Origin: Edaphobacter modestus
GTDB lineage: Bacteria; Acidobacteriota; Terriglobia; Terriglobales; Acidobacteriaceae
Assembly (NCBI RefSeq): GCF_004217555.1
Contig: NZ_SHKW01000001.1
Span: 2,914,001 to 2,978,000 of the forward strand
Direction: 5' to 3'
DNA: 64,000 bases
Numbering within the stretch: the first letter of the stretch is position 1; every line of letters starts with the position of its first letter. Shown here in pieces: positions 1 through 8,865 of this stretch. The notes under the pieces are model-generated. The model did not search any database. It was not told where the DNA came from and saw only the letters and a list, made by a program, of their open reading frames with translations. A program made the translations under genes and the position numbers.

Positions 1-1002
1 GTGGATAAACGTATGCTCGTACCCGATCTGCAGCCCCGGAACCCACCACTGCTTCATGTAGGGGTGGTCTCCATCGGTGATGTGAATGCTCTTCCATCCC
101 CGCAGCCTGCTCTCATCGCGATGATCGAAGAACTCCAGCCGGTGCAGATCGTGCAGGTCCCATCGCGCCGAGGCCCGCTCTCCATTGATCTCCAGCGTGA
201 AGAGCGCCTTGTGTCCGCGGGCATACCGCGTGGCTTCGAACAAAGCCATCGAACCATTTTGAAAGCGCCCGATAAAAGAGCTCGCATCATCGATGCCTAC
301 AGGCTCAACCTTGTTGGTCAGGCTATGCTTCCGCTCCTTGATGAAGGTCTCCGTCATCGCCGCGACTTCCGTAAGGGAGCCATTCAGCCAAAGCGCCATG
401 TCGATGTTGTGTGCCAGCAGATCACCGGTGACACCGCTGCCCGCGACCGAAGAATCAAGCCGCCACAAGCCCTCGCCGCCCTGCGGAAGATCCTCTGAGA
501 TAGTCCAGTCCTGCAGAAACTGCGAGCGATAGTGGAAGATTCGACCGAAGCGCCCTTCCTCCAGCAGATCCTTCAGCAACGCCAGCGCCGGAACACGGCG
601 GTAGTTGTACCAGACCATGTTGGGGCTCTTCGCCGACTCGACGGCGTCCACCATCGTCTTTCCTTCCGCTGCCGTCCGCCCCAGAGGCTTTTCGCAGAGA
701 ACCATCTTCCCTGCCTTCGCCGCTGCCACCGCAATCTCGGCGTGGGTATCGTTCGGGCTGGCAATGTCGATCAGGTCGATATCGCTCCGTTGAACCAGCG
801 CACGCCAGTCCGTCTCAATCGATTGGTACCCCCAGTTCTCAGCGAAGCCCTTTACACGATCCGCATTCCGCGCGCACACCGCCTTCAGTACAGGCTGATA
901 CGGAAGATCGAAAAATCGCGGCGCCTGCAGAAAGGCGTTCGAATGAGTCCGGCCCATAAAGCCGTATCCGACTAAACCTACGTTGAGTGCCTTCTTTGCC
1001 AT
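1..1002 (-). CDS. Gfo/Idh/MocA family oxidoreductase (3' end cut by window)
   Basis: The minus strand is open from an ATG at 1002 to the window edge (334 codons, no stop), so the C-terminus is missing. The N-terminus reads as a Rossmann fold with [12 protein letters not shown] at about residues 9-20, and the family's CEKPLGR signature lies near residue 100. [14 protein letters not shown] stretch is typical of the Gfo/Idh/MocA C-terminal domain. Such enzymes are cytoplasmic NAD(P)-dependent dehydrogenases, mostly of sugars or cyclitols; the substrate cannot be read here. The gene starts four bases after the stop of a sugar isomerase/epimerase gene, so the two are co-transcribed and probably act in one carbohydrate pathway. 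Family assignment is firm, substrate unknown. Confidence 0.88.
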   Translation of the reverse strand, partial: MAKKALNVGLVGYGFMGRTHSNAFLQAPRFFDLPYQPVLKAVCARNADRVKGFAENWGYQSIETDWRALVQRSDIDLIDIASPNDTHAEIAVAAAKAGKMVLCEKPLGRTAAEGKTMVDAVESAKSPNMVWYNYRRVPALALLKDLLEEGRFGRIFHYRSQFLQDWTISEDLPQGGEGLWRLDSSVAGSGVTGDLLAHNIDMALWLNGSLTEVAAMTETFIKERKHSLTNKVEPVGIDDASSFIGRFQNGSMALFEATRYARGHKALFTLEINGERASARWDLHDLHRLEFFDHRDESRLRGWKSIHITDGDHPYMKQWWVPGLQIGYEHTFIH

Positions 1003-1006
1003 TGGC

Positions 1007-2059
1007 CTAATCCCACCCATGTGCGTTGCGAACCGAGATCAGTGTTCCCAGGACATCGCGCCACGTATCCGGCGATGTCATCGTCTTGTTCGGGAACATG
1101 CAGCCGTCCCAGCAGATATGCTCAAAAGCCCGCGTCGGCGTCCCGTCTTTCTCTCTCATCCACAGACCGGCCACCTTGACGATATCCATCTTCCCGTTCG
1201 GATCGTTCGCTGGACAATGCCGGCCCGTCTTGTCGTGTGAGCCCGTTCCATGAACCGTTCCATCGTTCTGCGCGACATGGAAGTCGACGGTCCACGGCCG
1301 AAGCGCATCGGTCAGCTTCGTCAGAGCGGCCATCAAAACATTCTGATCCATCCAGTCGAAGCCTTCGGGTAGCAACCGATCTTCGGGAGCGTTATACCCC
1401 AGCGTGTACAGCAGGGAGTGCGCCATGTCTGCCTGAAAGCCCACGGTCTGCGGACGGTCTACCTGCTCCAGGAGTTCAAGCATATGTCTCCAGCCATGCA
1501 TGCCTCCCCAGCAGATCTCTCCCTCTGCCGCGAGTCGCTCGCCGTATCCTTCGGCAATCGTCGCCGCCTCGCGAAACGTCTCGGCGATCTTCTTCGTACT
1601 GCCGGCGGGGTCTTTCGCCCACTCCGCCGGGCCTGTAGCCGAATCGATCCGGATGACACCATATCGCCGGATACCAAGTTCACGAAACGTCTTTGCCATC
1701 GCGCAGGTCTTTCTCACCTGAGTGAGAAATCTCGCCCGCTCTTCCTCGGAGCCCATCGCAGAGCCACCACCCGTCGGTGGCCACACCGGCGCGACCAGCG
1801 AGCCAACGACCAGGTTGCGCCCGGAGATTCCCTCTGCAACACGCGTAAGATCGTCTTTCGTCGAGTCGATGTCGATATGCGGCAGCGAGGCAAACAGATC
1901 CACCCCGTCGAACTTTACGCCGTCCACCTCGGCACCCGCCGTCAGGTCCAGCATGGTATCGAGATCGATCGGCGGTTCCGAGTCCGGACCCTTGCCTACG
2001 AGTCCGGGCCACATTGCATTGTGAATCGCCGGCTTGTTGTGCTGTGCTGTCACCGTCAT
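1007..2059 (-). CDS. Sugar phosphate isomerase/epimerase (xylose isomerase-like TIM barrel)
   Basis: 350 residues, starting at an ATG with AAGGA about ten bases upstream. Acidic and histidine clusters expected for a metal-dependent TIM-barrel isomerase are visible: [11 protein letters not shown] around residue 180, QADMAHSLL around 210, VDFHVAQND around 260, and EHICWDGC near 320. This superfamily (AP endonuclease 2/xylose isomerase-like) isomerises or epimerises sugars and inositol-type substrates in the cytoplasm. It sits nine bases after the cupin gene and four bases before the Gfo/Idh/MocA oxidoreductase, a common partner pair in which isomerase and dehydrogenase act on the same ring. The specific substrate cannot be inferred from the sequence. 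Confidence 0.85.
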   Translation of the reverse strand: MTVTAQHNKPAIHNAMWPGLVGKGPDSEPPIDLDTMLDLTAGAEVDGVKFDGVDLFASLPHIDIDSTKDDLTRVAEGISGRNLVVGSLVAPVWPPTGGGSAMGSEEERARFLTQVRKTCAMAKTFRELGIRRYGVIRIDSATGPAEWAKDPAGSTKKIAETFREAATIAEGYGERLAAEGEICWGGMHGWRHMLELLEQVDRPQTVGFQADMAHSLLYTLGYNAPEDRLLPEGFDWMDQNVLMAALTKLTDALRPWTVDFHVAQNDGTVHGTGSHDKTGRHCPANDPNGKMDIVKVAGLWMREKDGTPTRAFEHICWDGCMFPNKTMTSPDTWRDVLGTLISVRNAHGWD

Positions 2060-2068
2060 AAAAATTCC

Positions 2069-3286
2069 TTACTTCTTCACCAGAGGAGCGGCGTCTGGAT
2101 TCCCCGGGCCAAAGTGCTTCAGCATAACCAGAGGATCGGTCGAGCTGAGGTTCTCCACCACGATGCCTCCCTGCGCAGTCGCAGCCGTAACGAAGACCTC
2201 ATCTTCCGTCATCTCGCCAAAGCGAATCATCGACGGCGTGGAAACCGTCTGCCCGCCCAAACGTCCATGCCCCTGCGTCACAATCACGCCATAAGCCTCG
2301 CCGTCTTTAATCGTCACACTCCGATTCGGCAGCACGGTCAGCTCTTTGGCGGAGTAGAACGGCGTGCCATAGGTTACCCACACCTCGCGGTAACCCTGGT
2401 CCTTCATCTCCTCCTCCGGCCGCACCGCCTTCGGGAAGGTCTTGTTGCTCTTCGCAAACTCGGGATTAATATTGGCATCCCAATCGAGCATGCTGATCAG
2501 GTAATCGATGTCCTTGCTGAACTCCGGCTTCACATCCTTAACCAGTAGCTCCCAATCAACGATGCGTCCTTCCACCTCAGACTGGAACATCGCGAACACA
2601 TCGCTGTTCACCTGCGGCTCATAGGTCACCAGCGATCCCGGAGCATGAAGAATGCCCGGATCGATCTGCCACCCCTCGCCCGGAATCAATCGATATGCGC
2701 GCGCGTACGCAAGAATTCCGTTGTCACCCTGATTCCACCGCTTGAGACACCGACGAATATCATCCTTCGTCGTTCCGGGCTCCAACCCCATATACGTATG
2801 CGGAAAATTATTCTGAATCTGGTTGTACTGTGGCGGGAAGTAATACGCCTCCGGCTTACCCTTCTGGCCAACCAGCTTCGCAAACTCATCGGTCTGGTGC
2901 ATGTGATGCGGAATCGGGCCCATGTTGTCGAAGAACTTGCACAACAGGTTCCATCCGCCTTCACGCTCCATCACCTTGCCGCCGAGGATCACGTCTCCGG
3001 CAGCCTCCACCGCATCCTTCAGCAGAAACTTCTCGCCCTTGCCCGGATTGATATAGCTCAGTCCCTCGTCGGGAAGGGTCGCGGCTCCGTTGGATGCCTT
3101 CGTCGTCGACGAGAACCAACGCTCGTTGATGCCCCCCCGATGGCCTCCAAAGGCATATAGATCGTCGGGGTGAAGCTTCAGACGCCTGCCGGGAATCATA
3201 AAGGAGCGGGGAACCCAGCACGGCGCCAGCCTTAAAACTCCACCAGTTGCGTTGACTACCTCTTCTACGCGCGATCGATTAAGCAT
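2069..3286 (-). CDS. Cupin-fold protein, mannose-6-phosphate isomerase-like
   Basis: I start this gene at the ATG at 3286, not at the longer open frame reaching 3394, because AAGGAAAG lies just upstream and the extra residues look non-coding. The protein has 405 residues. A GPIPHHMHQTDEF segment near residue 120 resembles the metal-binding cupin motif of type I phosphomannose isomerases. A second cupin-like region follows (VLPNRSVTIKDGEAYGV and TAQGGIVVENLSS). It is probably a cytoplasmic sugar isomerase or sugar-binding cupin. It is second or third in a sugar-related operon, 117 bases after the PQQ-propeller gene and nine bases before the TIM-barrel isomerase. The fold is well supported, the reaction is inferred. 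Confidence 0.72.
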   Translation of the reverse strand: MLNRSRVEEVVNATGGVLRLAPCWVPRSFMIPGRRLKLHPDDLYAFGGHRGGINERWFSSTTKASNGAATLPDEGLSYINPGKGEKFLLKDAVEAAGDVILGGKVMEREGGWNLLCKFFDNMGPIPHHMHQTDEFAKLVGQKGKPEAYYFPPQYNQIQNNFPHTYMGLEPGTTKDDIRRCLKRWNQGDNGILAYARAYRLIPGEGWQIDPGILHAPGSLVTYEPQVNSDVFAMFQSEVEGRIVDWELLVKDVKPEFSKDIDYLISMLDWDANINPEFAKSNKTFPKAVRPEEEMKDQGYREVWVTYGTPFYSAKELTVLPNRSVTIKDGEAYGVIVTQGHGRLGGQTVSTPSMIRFGEMTEDEVFVTAATAQGGIVVENLSSTDPLVMLKHFGPGNPDAAPLVKK

Positions 3287-3403
3287 CTCAGACACTTTCC
3301 TTATCTGTAAAAACTTCGGTGGCTCTCCCGAAATCCACGCCTGCACCCATCCCACCATCACAGTCGTAGGACCCGGACAACGTTTCTGCCGCAACTCTTT
3401 CTG

Positions 3404-4954
3404 TTAGTGCTCCATTCCTATTCCGAAGGAGTACATCGTATTGTCGTGGGTGACAAAGAACGCATGACCATCGCCCACTGCGACTCCGGCCCCATGCGCA
3501 TACGTGCTCACCGCATCGCCGCTTGAATACAGCTCCTTGCCGCTCGTCGCATCCAGCACGTACAACGTCGCATGCGTGGACGCATCTCCCTGCGAAAGCG
3601 CAATTACCATCCCGTTCGCAACCACCGGCGGAGCAGGATTGACGAGGTCCCGCGAAACCCACGCCGGAACCAGCGTCGTCTTCCCTGCGCTCTCTTCCAC
3701 CTTGAAGGCAACGATGCTTCCGTGCGGCGCCGCTCGATTGCTGTTGGCAAACTTCGCCGCGTCCTTCAGCGGTCCAGGCACCGAGGCCAGCACCCATGTC
3801 GCTTCCCCATCCTGCCAGCTCGCGAGAGCGGCAATCGAACCCGCCTTTGCCTTCGATACTGGCGGGGTGCAAGCCAGCGCCGTCTGATGATCCGCACCGC
3901 CGAGCGATGCCGCATCCAGCAGAACATAGCTGCCGTCTTTTCCTGGAGCGACAAGCACCTTCTTCTGGTTATACGTAAACGCCACCGGAGTCACGTTCTC
4001 AAGGCTCCCGGCCCCGGCCGGCGTGTACCAGTCCTTCACCTTCGCAGTCGCATCGAGCGCCACAATGCTGTTGGCGTGCACCTCTCCTGCCGCATCTGCT
4101 TTGCCAGCGCCCGTCACAGCATAGGCTACACCGTCAGATACTGTCGGTCCCATCGCAATCAAAGGAGCGACCGAGCCCGTCTTGTAGCTCGCCACCGGAT
4201 AATCGGTTGCGCCCATATTCAAAGCCCAGACAGCGTTCTCGACTCCAGCGCAACCCGCGCGACTTGCCGTGTACATGGTCTTTCCGTCCAGACTCAATCC
4301 GCCTGAAACTCCCGTCGGCCCCGGAAGAAATTTGACCGCGGGCGCGAAATCCGCCCCCGTCGCAACCACCTGCTCGTGGAGATAGCCGTCGCCCGTAAGA
4401 ACATAAATACCCTTTATCCCGAACCCTCCGCCTCCCGGCGATACGCCTATGTGACGCTCGGAAGCCTTCGTCGGCGGCCGAGGAACAGGCGGAGGCGTAC
4501 CCGGCGCACGTCGCGCCCTGAAGTTGATGACCACCGGAGCTTCCGCAACCGCGGTCAGGTTCGTCGCGCCGCACGGCGAAGGCTTCACGTCGAAGTGCTT
4601 CGTCCACAGCAGCGTTCCCAGCTCCGAGTCCACCGCAAAGAGATCCTCCGGGCCTGCCCAGAGCGCGAAATCCTTGAAGCCCCGTGCATTGATCAGGCGA
4701 GGAACCAGAAGCGGCTCACTGTACGACATGGAATCCTTGCCCGGCGTCGTTCCAAGCTTGATCTTCCAAAGCAGCTTGAACTTTCCCGAGAGATTCTCCT
4801 TGGTCATAATGTTCTCGGACTTCTGCCAGCCGCTGTGCGCCATATCATTCCGCGGCGAACTCCAGTTGCCCAGCGCCTGTGCACCTGCCGACGTGACGCA
4901 GCCTAATGCCGCGGCAAACGAAAAACCGATTGAAAGGCCAAGCCATCTCTTCAT
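3404..4954 (-). CDS. Secreted PQQ-like beta-propeller protein (copy 1)
   Basis: 516 residues with a clear Sec signal peptide (MKRWLGLSIGFSFAAALGCV, cleavage near AGAQA). The rest has repeating blades with signatures such as LFAVDSELGTLLWTKH, YVLLDAASLGGADHQTAL, PPVVANGMVIALS and LYVLDATSGKELYSSG, as in PQQ-dependent dehydrogenases and BamB-like propellers. A real PQQ enzyme also needs specific PQQ and calcium ligands, which I cannot confirm, so this may be a non-catalytic propeller. It is exported to the periplasm. The neighbouring gene (4989-6590) is a paralogue with the same blade signatures (SIGGADHQTPL, PPVVANGLVFVLAGG), 34 bases upstream in the same direction. Confidence 0.82.
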   Translation of the reverse strand: MKRWLGLSIGFSFAAALGCVTSAGAQALGNWSSPRNDMAHSGWQKSENIMTKENLSGKFKLLWKIKLGTTPGKDSMSYSEPLLVPRLINARGFKDFALWAGPEDLFAVDSELGTLLWTKHFDVKPSPCGATNLTAVAEAPVVINFRARRAPGTPPPVPRPPTKASERHIGVSPGGGGFGIKGIYVLTGDGYLHEQVVATGADFAPAVKFLPGPTGVSGGLSLDGKTMYTASRAGCAGVENAVWALNMGATDYPVASYKTGSVAPLIAMGPTVSDGVAYAVTGAGKADAAGEVHANSIVALDATAKVKDWYTPAGAGSLENVTPVAFTYNQKKVLVAPGKDGSYVLLDAASLGGADHQTALACTPPVSKAKAGSIAALASWQDGEATWVLASVPGPLKDAAKFANSNRAAPHGSIVAFKVEESAGKTTLVPAWVSRDLVNPAPPVVANGMVIALSQGDASTHATLYVLDATSGKELYSSGDAVSTYAHGAGVAVGDGHAFFVTHDNTMYSFGIGMEH

Positions 4955-4988
4955 CTGCAGACTTCCTCAAAGTGATCCCGATGCAGCG

Positions 4989-6590
4989 TTATTTAGTGCC
5001 GAAGCAGTAGACCGTTCCGTCGAAGGTTCCAAACAGAATGCGTCCCCCTGCGACAGAAAGGCCAGCCTGGTGAAGAAAAGAGGCGATCTCGTTCCCGCTT
5101 GAATAAAGCTCTTTGCCTGTCTTTGCATCAAGCACGTACAGCTTCGCAGGAACGGAGCGCTTGATCCTGTCCTCTGCCGAATAAAGACCGCCCTCGACCT
5201 CGTTCGTCTGGCCCGTAAACTCTCCTCCAGCCAGCACAAACACCAGGCCATTCGCAACTACGGGAGGCTCAGCCGTCAACATGTCGCGCGACTGCCATGC
5301 ATTCGCCAGTACGGTCTTCCCATCTTTCTCTTCCACCTTGAACGCAATGATTCCGCCATTCGGTGTCTCCCCATAATTGATCGGGAACTTCACCGTCGTC
5401 GGTCCGCCGTTGGGGGCCAGCACCCATTGAGTGCCGCCTTCATCCTTCCAGGCCGCAAAACTTCCCCACGTCCCCTCCGTCTGGAAGTTCACATTCGCGT
5501 TCGCGATCAACTCCGAACGGAAAAGCGGTGTCTGATGATCGGCTCCACCGATCGATTTGCTGTCGAGAAGATAAAACCGTCCTTCTTTTCCTCCGCCCAC
5601 CAGAAGATCGCGTCCCTTGTAAGGAAAGACCACCGGCGTCGTATTCATATCGAGATCGCGCTTGGTCAGCCATTCGTAATTCGATGGCGTGAAGTAATCC
5701 TTCAGCGTCAGGGTGTCGTTCGAAAACGTGTAGGCCTGAAAGCTTGTCGAGAGCAGCCCCGCCTTTGCATCGTACGGGTGATCGCCGGACTCGAAGTAGA
5801 TCGTGCCGTCTGTTCCGATCGCCGGACCCGCCGTTCCCCACAACCCGCCCTGCGGAGGCGAAGACAATGTCACCTTCTTCGTGACGGTGTTGTAGGCATA
5901 AAGGACGTTCGGTACGCCGCCGCATCCCTGCCCGGTAATCGTATAAACCACGCCGTTCACCAGGTTCAGACCGTAGGGCTTCCCATAGACGTTGGGCAGC
6001 ATCTGCACCGGGGCTTCCTTCTCCTCTCCGGTGGCGGGGTCCATCAATCGCAGATAACCATCGGTCGTCATGACGTAGAGCACCCGCTCCTTCGCGTCAG
6101 GCGGACTGATTACAGGCGTTGCACTCAGCGCATTCGTGCAGATGAAGCCCTGGCCTTCGCCGGCTTCCTGCGGCTGGCTCGATGCCCATTTCAATTTCTT
6201 CTGCCATACCAGCGTCCCGGTATCCGCGTCGATCCCATACACATCGTTCGAGCTTCCCGCAAAGATCGCAACCGTCTCCGACCCCTTCGCGGTCTTCACC
6301 CCAGAGACGATCAGCGGCTCGCGGAACGACTGCATTCCCATCGTCTTGTTATCGGTCTTCAGCTTCCACAGCATCTGGATCTTGCCCGCATTCCGGGATG
6401 TGATCTTCGTCTCATCCCTCTGCCAGGCGTCACGCGACGGGCTATAGCTGCTCGTCGTCCACTCCGGCGATTGCGTCGACTGCCCAACGGCAAAGCCCGT
6501 CGCCAACAGCCCGCAGCTCAGAACACCGGCAAACGATAGAACAGCCTTGCGCAACAGGGCGGGAGATACAGGGTGCCTGCCTGCCTTCAT
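4989..6590 (-). CDS. Secreted PQQ-like beta-propeller protein (copy 2)
   Basis: The start is set at the ATG at 6590 (533 residues) because GAGGA lies about ten bases upstream; an in-frame ATG at 6605 and a longer frame to 6698 lack a ribosome site. The N-terminus is a signal peptide (KAVLSFAGVLSCGLLATGFA, cleavage near VGQS). Propeller blades include VYGIDADTGTLVWQKK, FYLLDSKSIGGADHQTPL, ANGLVFVLAGG and KLYVLDAKTGKELYSSG. It is probably periplasmic. This is the first gene of the minus-strand set that continues through a paralogous propeller, the cupin, the isomerase and the oxidoreductase. The pair suggests a duplicated extracytoplasmic sugar or alcohol oxidation module; PQQ dependence is inferred, not shown. 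Confidence 0.82.
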   Translation of the reverse strand: MKAGRHPVSPALLRKAVLSFAGVLSCGLLATGFAVGQSTQSPEWTTSSYSPSRDAWQRDETKITSRNAGKIQMLWKLKTDNKTMGMQSFREPLIVSGVKTAKGSETVAIFAGSSNDVYGIDADTGTLVWQKKLKWASSQPQEAGEGQGFICTNALSATPVISPPDAKERVLYVMTTDGYLRLMDPATGEEKEAPVQMLPNVYGKPYGLNLVNGVVYTITGQGCGGVPNVLYAYNTVTKKVTLSSPPQGGLWGTAGPAIGTDGTIYFESGDHPYDAKAGLLSTSFQAYTFSNDTLTLKDYFTPSNYEWLTKRDLDMNTTPVVFPYKGRDLLVGGGKEGRFYLLDSKSIGGADHQTPLFRSELIANANVNFQTEGTWGSFAAWKDEGGTQWVLAPNGGPTTVKFPINYGETPNGGIIAFKVEEKDGKTVLANAWQSRDMLTAEPPVVANGLVFVLAGGEFTGQTNEVEGGLYSAEDRIKRSVPAKLYVLDAKTGKELYSSGNEIASFLHQAGLSVAGGRILFGTFDGTVYCFGTK

Positions 6591-6684
6591 GGAAGCGATC
6601 CTCATGGAATCTGGTATTAAATCGAGTGAACCACTGCAGCTATGTCGAGAAAGCGGGCGGAGTTCCGAGCTGGACCGGCTAATT

Positions 6685-6698
6685 ATGAGACGTCTCAT
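6685..6698. promoter_or_regulatory. 14-bp perfect palindrome in divergent promoter region
   Basis: ATGAGACGTCTCAT is a perfect palindrome 95 bases upstream of the propeller gene start at 6590. It lies inside the 312-base gap (6591-6902) that separates the minus-strand sugar operon from the plus-strand cytochrome peroxidase gene. Its position and symmetry fit a dimeric repressor site. I see nothing else coding in this gap. Confidence 0.4.
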
Positions 6699-6902
6699 TT
6701 CGAGAGCATCCTACCGACGCAGCTTCGAAGCTGTCAACTTTAATTCCGCTCCGGACAATCTTCCCGAGGACAAGACTCCTGCCGCCAATCGAGTCCCCTC
6801 CTTCCAGGAAGTCCTCACCAACGTCCTCGGCTTACTGCACCGATGTCCCACCACCACCGTCTCCTGCAGACTCGCGCCATACCGGCTAAGCTGGAGAGGT
6901 CT

Positions 6903-8069
6903 ATGACCCGGTATGCGGCGCTTATGAGAAGAATCGAGACACAGGCCCCCTCCCTGTTCTCTCTTCGCGCCATACCGGCTAGCTCTCTCCTCCTCTTCCT
7001 TCCGGCTCTCGCTTCTCTACTGCTGCCGGCGGGCTGCAAAAAATCCATCCCCGACAGGCCCATCGGAGCTTCGGTCCACATCCAGGCTCCCCTTGGACTG
7101 CCTCCCGTCCCGATCCCGCCAGACAATCCCCCCACTGCGGAGACCATCGCCCTCGGGCAGCGCCTGTTCTACGACCCCAGCCTGTCAAAAGACGACACGC
7201 TTGCCTGCGCGAGCTGTCACAACCCCAGGTTCCATTTCACCGATGGCCTCAAATTCTCCAGGGGCGTCGGAGGAGAGACTGGAATCCGCAACGCCCCAAC
7301 CCTGCTCAACGTCGCCTATCAGACGTTTCAGTTCTGGGACGGACGCGCATTGACCCTCGAGGAACAGGCAGCCAGCCCCATCGCCGACCCCATCGAGATG
7401 AACCAGTCGCACGAGGTCTCGGTCTCCAAGCTCAACCGCGATCCCGTCTACCCCGCCATGTTCCGCAAGGCCTTCGGCACCGAAGACATCACCCTCAAAA
7501 GAATCGAGAAGGCGCTCGCCAGCTTTGAGCGAACCATCCTGTCCGGCAACTCGGCGTTCGACCGTTATCAGTACGGAGGCGACAAGACCGCTCTCACTCC
7601 GCAACAGGTCAGAGGCTTCGCGATCTTTATCAATCCCGGCAAGGGCAACTGCGCCGCCTGCCACACCGTCAGCCCGCAATACGCTCTCTTCACCGACGGC
7701 AAATTCCACAACCTCGGCCAGGGCGTAGGCGAAGATGGCAGCACCTTCGCCGATCCCGGCCGCTATCATCAAACTCAAATTGATACTGACCGAGGCGCCT
7801 TCAAAACCCCTACGCTGCGAAACATCGCGAACACCGCTCCCTACATGCACGACGGAAGTCTTCGCACCCTGCGCGAGGTAGTCGACTTCTACGCCGGCGG
7901 CGGAAACTCCAACCCCTATCTCGATAAAGAGATCAAAACCATTCATCTCTCCGGCCAGGACCGTGCAGACCTTGTCGAGTTCCTCAAATCCCTTACGGGT
8001 GATATACCTCCGAATGTCGGCCCTCCCGCCAAGGACACTGCTGCCAAGGACCCTGCCGCCAATGAATAG
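6903..8069 (+). CDS. Di-haem cytochrome-c peroxidase (CcpA/MauG family) lipoprotein
   Basis: I choose the ATG at 6903 because GGAGAGG precedes it; the frame is open back to 6843. The 388-residue protein has a hydrophobic leader ending LLLPAGC, which looks like a lipoprotein signal although proline at -3 is atypical. Two haem-c motifs are present: CASCH near residue 103 and CAACH near residue 250. GGETGIRNAPTLLNVAY and DRGAFKTPTLRNIANTAPYMHDGSL are typical of bacterial di-haem peroxidases. Such enzymes reduce peroxide with electrons from small cytochromes or cupredoxins, or act as MauG-type oxidases. It is first of three plus-strand genes, the second coding for a cupredoxin-like lipoprotein that might be a redox partner. 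Confidence 0.9.
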   Translation: MTRYAALMRRIETQAPSLFSLRAIPASSLLLFLPALASLLLPAGCKKSIPDRPIGASVHIQAPLGLPPVPIPPDNPPTAETIALGQRLFYDPSLSKDDTLACASCHNPRFHFTDGLKFSRGVGGETGIRNAPTLLNVAYQTFQFWDGRALTLEEQAASPIADPIEMNQSHEVSVSKLNRDPVYPAMFRKAFGTEDITLKRIEKALASFERTILSGNSAFDRYQYGGDKTALTPQQVRGFAIFINPGKGNCAACHTVSPQYALFTDGKFHNLGQGVGEDGSTFADPGRYHQTQIDTDRGAFKTPTLRNIANTAPYMHDGSLRTLREVVDFYAGGGNSNPYLDKEIKTIHLSGQDRADLVEFLKSLTGDIPPNVGPPAKDTAAKDPAANE

Positions 8070-8862
8070 ACACGCTATGACCTCGAGCCTTCGAACCCTC
8101 GCGCTTCTCTCTCTCGGATCCATCGTCCTTGCGACCGGCTGCTCGCAAAAGCCCACGTCGCCGCCTGCGACAACCGCCGAGCAAAAGCCCGCAGCTCCGC
8201 TCTTCAAGGTCGATCCCGCCACCGCGGGCGCCATCACCGGAACCGTGCGCTTCACCGGAAAGCTTCCGCCTCGCCAACTGATCGACATGAGTGAAGATCC
8301 CGCCTGCGGCGCCGCTCACCACGTCAAGGCCTACGACGAATCCCTGATGGGGGCTCGCGGCGGCCTGCTCGCCAATGCGTTCGTCTACATCAGCCAGGGC
8401 CTCGAAGGGAAAAACTTCCCCGTCCCCTCCCAGGCCGTCGTCATCGATCAGAAGGGTTGCTGGTTTCACCCTCGCATCCTTGGAGTCCAGGTCAACCAAC
8501 CGGTCGACATCGTCAACTCCGACCCCGTCACGCACAACATCCATCCCATGGCCGAACTCAATCGCGCATGGAATCACAGCCAGGGTCCAGGAGACCCTCC
8601 GCTTCACCGCAAGTTCCTCAAGCCCGAGATCATGATCCCGGTAAAGTGCAACATCCATGGCTGGATGCACGCTTACATTGGAGTCCTCGACCATCCTTTC
8701 TTCTCGGTCTCCAACGACGCCGGAGTCTTCACCATCCCCAATCTTCCTCCCGGAACCTATACCCTCACCGTATGGCAGGAGAAACTGGGAACGCAGCAAC
8801 AGCAGATCACCATTAGCCCGCAGCAGCACGCGGTTGTCGATTTCAACTACAAGGGGAAGTAA
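8062..8862 (+). CDS. Cupredoxin/carboxypeptidase-regulatory-like lipoprotein
   Basis: The start at 8062 overlaps the last eight bases of the peroxidase gene, suggesting translational coupling; an ATG at 8077 is an alternative. The 266-residue product has a lipoprotein leader (LALLSLGSIVLATGC). The middle reads as a plastocyanin-like copper fold with NSDPVTHNIHP and VKCNIHGWMHAYIGVLDHP, which carry the His, Cys, His and Met residues typical of a type 1 copper site. The C-terminal part (DAGVFTIPNLPPGTYTLTVW) is a carboxypeptidase-regulatory-like beta-sandwich. It is probably a membrane-anchored electron carrier next to the di-haem peroxidase. The copper ligands are read by eye, so copper binding is an inference. 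Confidence 0.78.
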   Translation: MNRHAMTSSLRTLALLSLGSIVLATGCSQKPTSPPATTAEQKPAAPLFKVDPATAGAITGTVRFTGKLPPRQLIDMSEDPACGAAHHVKAYDESLMGARGGLLANAFVYISQGLEGKNFPVPSQAVVIDQKGCWFHPRILGVQVNQPVDIVNSDPVTHNIHPMAELNRAWNHSQGPGDPPLHRKFLKPEIMIPVKCNIHGWMHAYIGVLDHPFFSVSNDAGVFTIPNLPPGTYTLTVWQEKLGTQQQQITISPQQHAVVDFNYKGK

Positions 8863-8865
8863 CGA

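Noticed and set aside
1..975. Plus-strand open frames of 165 and 147 codons
   Set aside because: They are antisense to the Gfo/Idh/MocA oxidoreductase, which has clear motifs on the minus strand.
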